A stretch of DNA of 64,000 nt. Origin: Streptomyces sp. NBC_00568. Its GTDB lineage: Bacteria > Actinomycetota > Actinomycetes > Streptomycetales > Streptomycetaceae. Shown here one piece after another: positions 29,052-37,737 of the stretch. The translations under genes were made by a program, and so were the position numbers. Position 1 is the first letter of the stretch. Every line of letters begins with the position of its first letter. The stretch spans positions 5,199,001-5,263,000 of the forward strand of contig NZ_JAPENW010000001.1 of assembly GCF_026341855.1 (NCBI RefSeq), read 5' to 3'. Under the pieces are notes generated by a model. It had not been told where the DNA came from, ran no database searches, and saw only the letters and a program-made list of their open reading frames with translations.

Positions 29052-30284
29052 ATGCCGTTGACCCCCGAGGACGTGCGGAACAAACAGTTCACGACCGTCC
29101 GCCTCCGAGAAGGCTATGACGAGGACGAGGTCGATGCCTTCCTCGACGAGGTCGAAGCCGAACTGACTCGCCTGCTCCGCGAGAACGAGGACCTGCGCGC
29201 CAAGCTGGCCGCTGCCACGCGCGCGGCCGCGCAGAACCAGCAGCAGCAGGGTATGCGCAAGCCGCCCGAGCAGCAGGACCAGCAGGGCCCGCCGCAGGGT
29301 ATGCGAGGCCCGGGCGCCCCCGTGCCCGCCGGGATATCGGGTCCGCCGCAGGGTATGGGCGGCCCCATGGGAGGCCCGCCCCAGCTGCCCAGCGGTGCGC
29401 CGCAGCTGCCCGCCGGCCCCAGCGGCCAGGGTGGCCAGCAGGGTCAGGGTCCGATGGGCCAGGGCCCCATGGGGCAGGGTCCGATGGGGCAGGGTCCGAT
29501 GGGCCAGGGCCCCATGGGTCAGGGTCCGATGGGTCAGGGTCCGATGGGGCAGGGCCCCATGGGGCAGGGTCCGATGGGTCAGGGTCCCGGTCAGATGCAG
29601 CAGATGCAGCAGATGGGTGGCCCGATGGGCGGACCCATGGGTGGCCCCATGGGCGGCCACGGCCAGCAGATGCCGCAGCAGGGCCCCGGTGGCGACAGCG
29701 CCGCGCGTGTCCTCTCGCTGGCCCAGCAGACCGCCGACCAGGCGATCGCCGAGGCCCGCTCCGAGGCCAACAAGATCGTCGGTGAGGCCCGCAGCCGCGC
29801 CGAGGGTCTGGAGCGCGACGCCCGTGCCAAGGCCGACGCCCTGGAGCGGGACGCGCAGGAGAAGCACCGCGTCGCGATGGGCTCCCTGGAGTCCGCCCGC
29901 GCCACGCTGGAGCGCAAGGTCGAGGACCTGCGCGGCTTCGAGCGCGAGTACCGCACGCGTCTGAAGTCTTACCTGGAGTCGCAGCTGCGCCAGCTGGAGA
30001 CGCAGGCGGACGACTCGCTCGCCCCGCCGCGCACTCCGGCCACGGCGTCCCTGCCGTCGTCCTCCGCGCCCTCCATGGCTCCCGCGGGTGCCGGTGCGCC
30101 GTCCTACGGCGGCAACCAGGGCATGGGTGGCCCGACGCAGGCCCCGCCGTCCTACGGTGGGCAGCAGCAGATGTCGCCCGCGATGACCCAGCCGATGGCT
30201 CCGGTGCGGCCCCAGGGCCCGTCGCCGATGCAGCAGGCGCCCTCGCCGATGCGCGGGTTCCTCATCGACGAGGACGACAACTGA
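29052..30284 (+). CDS. divIVA: Polar growth protein DivIVA
   Basis: A 410-residue coiled-coil protein that marks hyphal tips and branch sites and recruits the wall-synthesis machinery. The N-terminal membrane-binding domain MPLTPEDVRNKQFTTVRL is followed by a first coiled coil (to about residue 58), a long Gln/Pro/Gly/Met-rich linker (about 60-215) containing a tandem QGPMG repeat, a second coiled coil (about 215-320) and a disordered tail ending EDDN. Two coils split by a PQG-rich linker is the Streptomyces form; the protein is essential there. A strong terminator follows. Confidence 0.96.
   Translation: MPLTPEDVRNKQFTTVRLREGYDEDEVDAFLDEVEAELTRLLRENEDLRAKLAAATRAAAQNQQQQGMRKPPEQQDQQGPPQGMRGPGAPVPAGISGPPQGMGGPMGGPPQLPSGAPQLPAGPSGQGGQQGQGPMGQGPMGQGPMGQGPMGQGPMGQGPMGQGPMGQGPMGQGPMGQGPGQMQQMQQMGGPMGGPMGGPMGGHGQQMPQQGPGGDSAARVLSLAQQTADQAIAEARSEANKIVGEARSRAEGLERDARAKADALERDAQEKHRVAMGSLESARATLERKVEDLRGFEREYRTRLKSYLESQLRQLETQADDSLAPPRTPATASLPSSSAPSMAPAGAGAPSYGGNQGMGGPTQAPPSYGGQQQMSPAMTQPMAPVRPQGPSPMQQAPSPMRGFLIDEDDN
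29445..29579 (+). repeat. 15-bp in-frame tandem repeat in divIVA
   Basis: Nine units of 15 bases, each CAGGGYCCSATGGGN, encode nine copies of Gln-Gly-Pro-Met-Gly in the linker between the DivIVA coiled coils. Units differ only at wobble positions. Copy number change would lengthen or shorten the linker in frame. Confidence 0.95.
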
Positions 30285-30320
30285 CGGCCATGAGCACGCC
30301 TTAGGCGTCGGCAGCGTTCA

Positions 30321-30357
30321 GGGCGGGGCCCCCGGATTCCGGGGGCCCCGCCCTTTT
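30321..30357 (+). terminator. Intrinsic terminator after divIVA
   Basis: A perfect 15-bp GC stem (GGGCGGGGCCCCCGG with its complement) around a 3-base loop ATT, followed by TTTT. It closes the dcw cluster. Confidence 0.9.
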
Positions 30358-30435
30358 GTGCGGTCCCTGCCCCTTGCGCGGCCCCTCGTGCGGCCTCCTG
30401 TGCGGTCGCGGAGCGCTTGTACGGGGTACGCAACG

Positions 30436-30482
30436 CCGAAGGCCCGGGGCCACCAGGAATCCTGGTGGCCCCGGGCCTTCGG
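30436..30482 (-). terminator. Terminator after ileS
   Basis: A 22-bp perfect stem (30436-30457 with 30461-30482) around AAT, starting 20 bases past the ileS stop. Together with the divIVA terminator it separates two convergent units. Confidence 0.85.
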
Positions 30483-30502
30483 TACGGGTGCGCCGGTCCT
30501 CG

Positions 30503-33500
30503 TTACGCCTTGCGGAGGCGGAACACCAGGGACAGGCCCTCGTCCGTGAAGGGCTCCCCGAAGGTGCCGTCGGCCTCGCCCTGGGCGAAGTCCGTGGCGA
30601 GGACCTCGTCGGCGATCAGACCGGCGTGCTCGCCGAGTGCCGCGATGACCGCCGGGTCCGTGGAGGTCCAGCGGAGCGCGATGCGGTCGGCGACGTCCAG
30701 GCCGCTGTTCTTGCGGGCCTCCTGGATCAGCCGGATCGCGTCACGGGCGAGGCCCGCCCGGCGCAGCTCCTCGGTGATCTCCAGGTCGAGGGCGACGGTA
30801 GCGCCGGAGTCGGAGGCCACCGACCAGCCCTCGCGCGGGGTCTCCGTGATGATGACCTCGTCCGGGGCCAGCGTCACGGTCTCACCGTCGACCTCGACCG
30901 ACGCGGTGCCCTCGCGCAGGGCGAGGGACAGGGCGGCGGCATCGGTCTCGGCGATGGCCTTCGCCACATTCTGGACGCCCTTGCCGAAGCGCTTGCCCAG
31001 CGCGCGGAAGTTCGCCTTCGCCGTCGTGTCGACCAGTGAGCCGCCGACCTCGGAGAGTGAGGCGAGCGAACTCACATTCAGCTCCTCGGTGATCTGCGCG
31101 TGCAGCTCGGGGTCGAGGGTCCCGAAGCCGGTCGCCGCGATCAGCGCGCGGGACAGCGGCTGGCGGGTCTTGACGCCCGACTCCGCGCGCGTGGCGCGGC
31201 CGAGCTCGACGAGACGGCGGACCAGCACCATCTGGCGCGACAGCTCCGGGTCGATGGCCGAGAGGTCCGCCTCCGGCCAGGTCGACAGGTGCACGGACTC
31301 GGGGGCGTCCGGGGAGACCGGGACGACCAGGTCCTGCCAGACCCGCTCGGTGATGAACGGGGTCAGCGGGGCCATCAGCCGGGTGACCGTCTCCACGACC
31401 TCGTGCAGCGTGCGCAGCGCGGCCTTGTCGCCCTGCCAGAAGCGGCGGCGGGAGCGGCGGACGTACCAGTTCGAGAGGTCGTCGACGAAGGCCGACAGGA
31501 GCTTTCCGGCACGCTGGGTGTCGTAGGCCTCCAGAGCCTGCGTCACCTGGTCGGTGAGCGCGTGGAGTTCGGACAGGAGCCAGCGGTCCAGCACCGGGCG
31601 GTCGGCCGGGGCCGGATCGGCCGCGCTGGGCGCCCAGTTGGTGGTGCGGGCGTACAACGCCTGGAAGGCGACGGTGTTCCAGTAGGTGAGGAGCGTCTTG
31701 CGGACGACCTCCTGGATCGTGCCGTGGCCCACGCGCCGGGCCGCCCACGGGGAGCCGCCGGCAGCCATGAACCAGCGCACCGCGTCGGCGCCGTGCTGGT
31801 CCATCAGCGGGATCGGCTGGAGGATGTTGCCCAGGTGCTTGGACATTTTGCGGCCGTCCTCGGCGAGGATGTGGCCGAGGCACACGACGTTCTCGTACGA
31901 GGACTTGTCGAAGACCAGGGTGCCGACGGCCATCAGCGTGTAGAACCAGCCGCGTGTCTGGTCGATGGCCTCGGAGATGAACTGCGCCGGGTAGCGGCTC
32001 TCGAAGATCTCCTTGTTCTTGTACGGGTAGCCCCACTGCGCGAACGGCATCGAGCCCGAGTCGTACCAGGCGTCGATGACCTCCGGGACGCGGGTCGCCG
32101 TCAGGCCGCAGCCGTCCTGCGGGCACGGGAAGGTGACCGCGTCGATGTAGGGGCGGTGCGGGTCCAGGTCGGACTGGTCGGTGCCGGTCAGCTCGGACAG
32201 TTCCGCGCGCGAGCCGACACAGGTGAGGTGGCCCTCCTCGCACGTCCAGAGCGGGAGCGGGGTGCCCCAGTAACGGCTGCGCGAGAGCGCCCAGTCGATG
32301 TTGTTGTTCAGCCAGTCGCCGAAGCGGCCGTGCTTGACCGACTCCGGGAACCAGTTGGTGTCCTCGTTCTCCTGGAGGAGACGGTCCTTGACGGCGGTGG
32401 TGCGGATGTACCAGGACGGCTGCGCGTAGTACAGCAGCGCGGTGTGGCAGCGCCAGCAGTGCGGGTAGCTGTGCTCGTACGGCACGTGCTTGAGGAGCAG
32501 GCCGCGGTTCTGCAGGTCCTCGGTGAGCTTTTCGTCCGCCTTCTTGAAGAAGACACCGCCCACGAGCGGGACGCTCTCCTCGAAGGTGCCGTTCGGACGG
32601 ATCGGGTTCACGACCGGGAGGCCGTAGGCGCGGCAGACCTTGAGGTCGTCCTCACCGAAGGCGGGGGACTGGTGGACCAGACCCGTGCCGTCCTCGGTCG
32701 TCACGTACTCGGCGTTGACCACGAAGTGGGCGGGCTCGGGGAACTCGACGAGCTCGAACGGACGTTGATACGTCCAGCGCTCCATCTCGGCACCCGTGAA
32801 GGACTCGCCCGTGGTCTCCCAGCCCTCGCCGAGCGCCTTCTCGACGAGCGGCCGCGCGACGACGAGCTGCTCCTCGCCGTTCGTCACGACGACATAGGTG
32901 ACGTCCGGGTGCGCGGCGACCGCGGTGTTGGAGACCAGCGTCCACGGCGTGGTCGTCCACACCAGGAGCGCGGCCCGGCCGGCCAGCGGACCGGAGGTGA
33001 GCGGGAAACGGACGTACACGGAGGGGTCGACGATCGTCTCGTAGCCCTGGGCCAGCTCGTGGTCCGAGAGGCCCGTCTCGTCGCGCGGGCACCAGGGCGC
33101 CACGCGGTAGTCCTGGACCAGCAGGCCCTTGTTGAAGATCTCCTTGAGCGACCACCAGACGGACTCGATGTACTCGGGGTCCATGGTCCGGTAGGCGTCG
33201 TCCAGGTCGACCCAGTAGCCCATGCGGTTCGTCAGCTCGGTGAACGCGTCGGTGTGGCGGGTCACGGACTGGCGGCACCGGTCGTTGAACTCGGCGATGC
33301 CGTACGCCTCGATGTCCTGCTTGCCGGTGAAGCCGAGCTCCTTCTCGACCGCCAGCTCCACCGGGAGGCCGTGGCAGTCCCAGCCGGCCTTGCGGCCCAC
33401 GTGGTAGCCGCGCATGGTGCGGAAGCGCGGGAAGACGTCCTTGAAGACGCGCGCCTCGATGTGGTGGGCGCCCGGCATGCCATTGGCGGTGGGCGGGCCT

Positions 33501-33646
33501 TCGTAGAACACCCATTCCGGCCGGCCCTCGGACTGCTCAAGGCTCTTGGCGAAGATCTTCTGCTCGCGCCAGAAGTCGAGCACGGCGTGCTCGAGGGCGG
33601 GCAGGTCGACCTGGGCGGGCACCTGGCGGTACGTCGGCGCTGTCAT
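30503..33646 (-). CDS. ileS: Isoleucyl-tRNA synthetase, type 2, with swapped GxHH motif
   Basis: A 1047-residue class I synthetase charging tRNA-Ile. The signature motif, normally HxGH, reads GAHH at residues 59-62 (TANGMPGAHHIEA); the KMSKS loop reads DGRKMSKHLGN. The editing domain, the anticodon-binding domain and a C-terminal extension are present, and the length suits the eukaryote-like type 2 form, which tends to resist mupirocin. The ATG at 33646 is chosen because it follows GGAGGAAGC and lies just after the T-box leader; longer readings run into the leader. No second ileS is in the window. Confidence 0.96.
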   Translation of the reverse strand: MTAPTYRQVPAQVDLPALEHAVLDFWREQKIFAKSLEQSEGRPEWVFYEGPPTANGMPGAHHIEARVFKDVFPRFRTMRGYHVGRKAGWDCHGLPVELAVEKELGFTGKQDIEAYGIAEFNDRCRQSVTRHTDAFTELTNRMGYWVDLDDAYRTMDPEYIESVWWSLKEIFNKGLLVQDYRVAPWCPRDETGLSDHELAQGYETIVDPSVYVRFPLTSGPLAGRAALLVWTTTPWTLVSNTAVAAHPDVTYVVVTNGEEQLVVARPLVEKALGEGWETTGESFTGAEMERWTYQRPFELVEFPEPAHFVVNAEYVTTEDGTGLVHQSPAFGEDDLKVCRAYGLPVVNPIRPNGTFEESVPLVGGVFFKKADEKLTEDLQNRGLLLKHVPYEHSYPHCWRCHTALLYYAQPSWYIRTTAVKDRLLQENEDTNWFPESVKHGRFGDWLNNNIDWALSRSRYWGTPLPLWTCEEGHLTCVGSRAELSELTGTDQSDLDPHRPYIDAVTFPCPQDGCGLTATRVPEVIDAWYDSGSMPFAQWGYPYKNKEIFESRYPAQFISEAIDQTRGWFYTLMAVGTLVFDKSSYENVVCLGHILAEDGRKMSKHLGNILQPIPLMDQHGADAVRWFMAAGGSPWAARRVGHGTIQEVVRKTLLTYWNTVAFQALYARTTNWAPSAADPAPADRPVLDRWLLSELHALTDQVTQALEAYDTQRAGKLLSAFVDDLSNWYVRRSRRRFWQGDKAALRTLHEVVETVTRLMAPLTPFITERVWQDLVVPVSPDAPESVHLSTWPEADLSAIDPELSRQMVLVRRLVELGRATRAESGVKTRQPLSRALIAATGFGTLDPELHAQITEELNVSSLASLSEVGGSLVDTTAKANFRALGKRFGKGVQNVAKAIAETDAAALSLALREGTASVEVDGETVTLAPDEVIITETPREGWSVASDSGATVALDLEITEELRRAGLARDAIRLIQEARKNSGLDVADRIALRWTSTDPAVIAALGEHAGLIADEVLATDFAQGEADGTFGEPFTDEGLSLVFRLRKA

Positions 33647-33652
33647 CGGCGA

Positions 33653-33955
33653 GCTTCCTCCAACGGACTTTCTGCCTTCCGTCGGAGGGACGAGAGCCGT
33701 GTTGCTACGGACGCCGTGTGCGGCGCGCTCCCGCGGTACCACCCTCCTTGGCTCCCCGGTGCGCCGTTCGCACCAGTGAGCCCCCTCATTGGGGTCGCGA
33801 TGCCGGGTCTACTGGCCCCTGAGGGGTGTTCTGCCGGCGGCTCCGGGGTGATCTTCGCGTCGCGCTCGCCCCCGGGCTTCCACCGTCCCCGGGTCGCTCC
33901 TGGCCGCGTACGCCGCTACTCGTCCCCATCCATGCTTCTCGCTCCGCCCAGTGTA
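33653..33955 (-). promoter_or_regulatory. T-box riboswitch leader of ileS
   Basis: On the leftward strand the T-box consensus AGGGTGGTACCGCGG lies at 33731-33745, exact in the core that pairs with the uncharged tRNA 3' end. An ATC triplet at 33850-33852 (in GAAGATCACC) is a good Ile specifier codon. A TACACT -10 element lies at 33950-33955, giving a leader of about 300 bases. The ribosome site GGAGG (33655-33661 region) is just downstream and there is no terminator with a U run, so control is probably at translation, as known for actinobacterial ileS T-boxes. Limits are approximate. Confidence 0.9.
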
Positions 33956-34228
33956 CGGCGCCCCGGGGACAGCGGCCGACCGGTTTTCCGGGGCGCGGCC
34001 GTGGCCTGCGCGGTGACCCGAATGGCGAGGCGCACGCGTCCGGATCCCGGGACGCCGGGCCCGGCGGATTACCCGGCGGGGAGCTGGGCACAACGCATGC
34101 AGGCTTGCCGCGCGGGGCTCGCGAGGCGGGCGAATCGTGGGCGTGCCCCGTTGCCGCGGGTCAGAAGTCGATTTATCGTCCCAGCACGATTCGCGAGCAA
34201 GATCACAATATGTGAAGGGGCCGCGGCC

Positions 34229-35335
34229 ATGGTGGCGAAGAAGACCGCCGTACAGCAGTCGGCGTCCGGCAGATCCACCGGTGCGGCGGCCAAGGACGTG
34301 GGTGGGAAGAAGACCGCACAGGGGGGTCCCGCGACGGGCGAGGCGAAGCCGGTGAAGACGACCTCCAGGACCACGGATCCGGCCGGGAAGGCGCCGCCCA
34401 CGAAGACGGCGAGCAAGCCGGCCGGAACAGTCGACAAGGCCGTCGACGGTCCCGTCGACAAGATCGTCGACGGGACGGCGAGCGGGACGGCCACCAGGAA
34501 ACCGGCCTCTTCGAAGGCCGCGGAGACCTCGAAGGCCGCGGAGGCCGAGGCCGGCGCTTCGAAGGGGGCCGCTTCTGAGGCGGCGTCCTCGAAGACGGCC
34601 GACACGACAGCGGCGTCCCCGGGCACCGCGTCCGCGAAATCCGCCTCCACGAAGGCGGCGGCCAAGAAGACCACCGCCAAGAAGGCCACCGCGAAGAAGG
34701 CGGCGGCAGCGGCGACGAAGCCGGTGTCCAGGAAGTCCGCGGCCAAGAAGAGCGCCGGCACGGCGAGGAAGAGCACCAGTACGGCCAAGAAGACGGCCGC
34801 TTCCGCGGCCCAGGGTGCGGCCGAGGCCGCGAAGACGACGGGAGCCACGACGGTGGTTGCGAAGAAGACCCCTGGCACGGCCACGGCCGCGAAGAAGGCC
34901 ACCGCGGTCCCCAAGGCGCGGCTCGCCGCGGTGGAGCCCGGCGAGCTCGCGGTGCGCCCGGGCGAGGACCCCTGGACCCCGGAGGAGGTCGGGGCGGCCC
35001 GCGCGGAACTCCAGTCGGAGGCTCTCCGGCTGCGCACCGAGATCTCGTCGTCCGAGGAGGCTCTCGCGGGCCTGATGCGGGACTCCGGCGACGGCGCGGG
35101 CGACGACCAGGCGGACACCGGCACGAAGAACATCACACGCGAACACGAGATGGCACTCAACTCGAACGCGCGCGAAACGCTGGAACAGACCGAGCACGCC
35201 CTGGACCGCCTCGACGCGGGCACCTACGGGCTCTGCGAGAACTGCGGCGACCCCATCGGCAAGGCCCGCATGCAGGCGTTCCCGCGCGCCACCCTGTGCG
35301 TGGAGTGCAAGCAGAAGCAGGAGCGCAGGCACTGA
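34229..35335 (+). CDS. DksA/TraR-type zinc-finger protein with histone-like N-terminal tail
   Basis: A 368-residue protein. The first 240 residues are Ala/Lys/Thr/Ser-rich with many AKK and SKA units (for example TKAAAKKTTAKKATAKKA), like the tails of bacterial HU or H1-like proteins. Residues 245-368 form a DksA/TraR domain: a helical hairpin (WTPEEVGAARAELQSEALRL... NARETLEQTEHALDRLDAGT) and a four-Cys zinc finger CENC-x17-CVEC. DksA-type proteins bind RNA polymerase through the secondary channel. The ATG is preceded by GAAGGGG. The gene is divergent from ileS and upstream of lspA. Confidence 0.88.
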   Translation: MVAKKTAVQQSASGRSTGAAAKDVGGKKTAQGGPATGEAKPVKTTSRTTDPAGKAPPTKTASKPAGTVDKAVDGPVDKIVDGTASGTATRKPASSKAAETSKAAEAEAGASKGAASEAASSKTADTTAASPGTASAKSASTKAAAKKTTAKKATAKKAAAAATKPVSRKSAAKKSAGTARKSTSTAKKTAASAAQGAAEAAKTTGATTVVAKKTPGTATAAKKATAVPKARLAAVEPGELAVRPGEDPWTPEEVGAARAELQSEALRLRTEISSSEEALAGLMRDSGDGAGDDQADTGTKNITREHEMALNSNARETLEQTEHALDRLDAGTYGLCENCGDPIGKARMQAFPRATLCVECKQKQERRH

Positions 35336-35459
35336 ACCGCGGGCGGCGGGCGGAGCGCCACCGCCTCGCGGTGCGCGCGTGCTCCTGACCACAGGAGCCG
35401 AGGGGGGTGTGCCGTACCCTCGTCCTCAGTCAGGAACCTAGGTCGAGGGACTCACTCAC

Positions 35460-36086
35460 GTGGCAGAGGCGGAGCGCATCATCGGTACGCCGGACATCTC
35501 AGGGGCGGCGGGAGCCGAGCCGGGGAAGTCCGACGGGAACGCGGCGGCGTCGGGTGACCGGTCCGGCGCGGACGGGGCGGCCCCGTCCGAGCGGCCCAGG
35601 GGCAGGCGCAGGATCGCCGTGCTCTTCACGGTGGCCGTGCTGGCGTACGCCCTCGATCTCATCAGCAAGATGATCGTGGTGGCGAAGCTGGAGCACCACG
35701 ACTCGATCGAGATCATCGGGGACTGGCTGAAGTTCGAGGCGATCCGCAACGCGGGCGCGGCCTTCGGCTTCGGCGAGGCGTTCACGATCATCTTCACGGT
35801 GATCGCCGCGGCGGTGATCGTCGTCATCGCCCGGCTCGCCCGCAAGCTCTACAGCGTGCCGTGGGCCATCGCCCTGGGCCTGCTGCTGGGTGGTGCGCTC
35901 GGCAACCTGACCGACCGGATCTTCCGCTCGCCCGGCGTCTTCGAGGGCGCGGTCGTGGACTTCATCGCGCCCAAGCACTTCGCCGTCTTCAACCTCGCCG
36001 ACTCGGCGATCGTCTGCGGCGGCATCCTGATCGTGCTGCTGTCCTTCCGGGGCCTCGACCCGGACGGCACGGTCCACAAGGACTGA
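35460..36086 (+). CDS. lspA: Lipoprotein signal peptidase LspA
   Basis: A 208-residue membrane aspartic protease that cleaves the signal peptides of prolipoproteins. Four hydrophobic helices follow a hydrophilic N-terminal extension of about 45 residues, which is longer than in E. coli. The catalytic Asp residues are in LGNLTDRIF and FNLADSAIV; RNAGAAFGF is a further family motif. The GTG start at 35460 lies 124 bases after the DksA-like gene. rluD follows in the same direction after 119 bases. Confidence 0.94.
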   Translation: MAEAERIIGTPDISGAAGAEPGKSDGNAAASGDRSGADGAAPSERPRGRRRIAVLFTVAVLAYALDLISKMIVVAKLEHHDSIEIIGDWLKFEAIRNAGAAFGFGEAFTIIFTVIAAAVIVVIARLARKLYSVPWAIALGLLLGGALGNLTDRIFRSPGVFEGAVVDFIAPKHFAVFNLADSAIVCGGILIVLLSFRGLDPDGTVHKD

Positions 36087-36205
36087 CGTACGGGCCGCCC
36101 GGCCGGGCGGTCACGGCAGCGCAGGGGGCCGCCGGGCGGCCTCCACGGGCACTGGCGTTCGGGCTGTGGTCCGGCGGTGTCCGAGCCGTCCGGCATACTC
36201 GACGG

Positions 36206-37150
36206 GTGAGTACCGTTCCCGAGATCCGCACCCTGCCCGTGCCCGACGGCCTGGAGGGCGAGCGCGTCGACGCCGCCATCTCCCGCATGTTGGGCTTCTC
36301 CCGTACCAAGGCCGCAGAGCTCGCCGCGGCGGGGAAGGTCACGGTCGACGGCTCGGTGGTGGGCAAGTCCGAGCGGGTGCACGGCGGCTCCTGGCTCGAA
36401 GTGGAGATGCCGCAGGCCCCCGCGCCCGTGCAGATCGTCGCCGAGCCCGTCGAGGGCATGGAGATCGTGTACGACGACGACGACGTGGTCGTGATCATCA
36501 AGCCCGTCGGCGTGGCGGCGCACCCCAGCCCGGGCTGGTCCGGCCAGACCGTCATCGGCGGTCTCGCGGCCGCCGGCTACCGGATCTCGACCTCCGGCGC
36601 CGCCGAGCGCCAGGGCATCGTGCACCGCCTCGACGTGGGCACCTCGGGCCTGATGGCCGTCGCCAAGTCGGAGCGCGCGTACACGTCGCTCAAGCGCCAG
36701 TTCAAGGAGCGCACGGTCGACAAGCGCTACCACGCGCTCGTTCAGGGCCACCCGGACCCGACCAGCGGCACCATCGACGCGCCCATCGGACGCCACCCGA
36801 ACCACGACTACAAGTGGGCGGTCACGGCCGAGGGCAAGCCCTCCGTCACGCACTACGACCTCATCGAGGCGTTCCGCGCCGCCTCCCTGCTCGACATCAA
36901 GCTGGAGACCGGGCGCACCCACCAGATCCGCGTCCACATGGCGGCCCACCGGCACCCGTGCGTCGGCGACCTGACCTACGGCGCGGACCCCACACTCGCC
37001 AAGCGCCTCGGCCTCACCCGCCAGTGGCTGCACGCCGTGCGGCTCGGCTTCGAGCACCCCGCGGACGGACGGTGGGTGGAGCTCGAGAGCGACTACCCCG
37101 AGGACCTTCAGGCCGCACTCGACAAGGTCCGTGAGGAGAGCTACGCGTGA
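36206..37150 (+). CDS. RluD-type 23S rRNA pseudouridine synthase
   Basis: A 314-residue RluA-family pseudouridine synthase. An N-terminal S4-like domain (RVDAAISRMLGFSRTKAAELAAAGKVTVDG) precedes the catalytic domain, where the nucleophilic Asp is in GIVHRLDVGTSGLM (about residue 143). ETGRTHQIRVHMA is the other family motif. By position next to lspA it is the RluD-like member. The GTG start gives VSTVPEIRTLPV. Its stop overlaps the next gene by 4 bases. Confidence 0.93.
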   Translation: MSTVPEIRTLPVPDGLEGERVDAAISRMLGFSRTKAAELAAAGKVTVDGSVVGKSERVHGGSWLEVEMPQAPAPVQIVAEPVEGMEIVYDDDDVVVIIKPVGVAAHPSPGWSGQTVIGGLAAAGYRISTSGAAERQGIVHRLDVGTSGLMAVAKSERAYTSLKRQFKERTVDKRYHALVQGHPDPTSGTIDAPIGRHPNHDYKWAVTAEGKPSVTHYDLIEAFRAASLLDIKLETGRTHQIRVHMAAHRHPCVGDLTYGADPTLAKRLGLTRQWLHAVRLGFEHPADGRWVELESDYPEDLQAALDKVREESYA

Positions 37151-37659
37151 GCGGTGGCTCGGACGGGGCGGCGGGCGCCTCCCCAGCGGTGCGGGACGGC
37201 GCGTACGAGGTGCGGGTGGCCGAGGACGCCGCCGACCGTGAGGCCTGTTTCTCCGTGCGCAAGGACGTCTTCGTCGGTGAGCAGGGTGTCCCGGAGGACA
37301 TCGAGTACGACGCGTACGACCCCGGCGCCCTGCACGTGCTGGCGGTCCGCGACGACGGCCTGCCGCTCGGCACCGGGCGCCTCCTCGAGGGGGAGGCGGC
37401 CGCGGCGAAGGTCGGCGGGGATCCGGCCGTCGGCTCGCTCGGACGGCTCGCCGTGACGCGCGAGGCACGCGGGCTCGGCGTCGGCGCCGCGCTCGTCGGA
37501 GCCATCGAGGACGCGGCACGCGCGCGCGGCCTGGCCGCCGTGGACCTGCACGCGCAGACCCACGCGCTGGGGTTCTACGAGCGGCTCGGGTACGTGGCGT
37601 ACGGACCGGAGTTCCCGGACGCCGGAATGCCGCACCGCGCGATGCGCAAGGCTCTGTGA
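37147..37659 (+). CDS. GNAT family N-acetyltransferase
   Basis: A 170-residue acetyltransferase. The N-terminal region (VRKDVFVGEQGVPEDIEYDAYD) and the acetyl-CoA loop RLAVTREARGLGVGAAL (Q/RxxGxG/A type) are characteristic of the ElaA-like GNAT group, as is LHAQTHALGFYERLGYVAYG. The GTG overlaps the rluD stop, so the two are co-translated. Substrate unknown. Confidence 0.9.
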   Translation: MSGGSDGAAGASPAVRDGAYEVRVAEDAADREACFSVRKDVFVGEQGVPEDIEYDAYDPGALHVLAVRDDGLPLGTGRLLEGEAAAAKVGGDPAVGSLGRLAVTREARGLGVGAALVGAIEDAARARGLAAVDLHAQTHALGFYERLGYVAYGPEFPDAGMPHRAMRKAL

Positions 37660-37737
37660 ACGGGGATTGCCGTAAGGGCGTGGCACGCTTGAGGTCTGGT
37701 TCGCCTGTGATCGTCTAGACCCGCCGGAGCGCTGACC

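Noticed and set aside
29445..29579. Regular repeats that could suggest a CRISPR array
   Set aside because: The units are contiguous, 15 bases long, in frame and code for QGPMG in DivIVA; there are no spacers.
33731..33745. Considered as part of an extended ileS coding region
   Set aside because: The upstream reading frame includes the T-box core and lacks similarity to IleRS, so the start at 33646 is kept.
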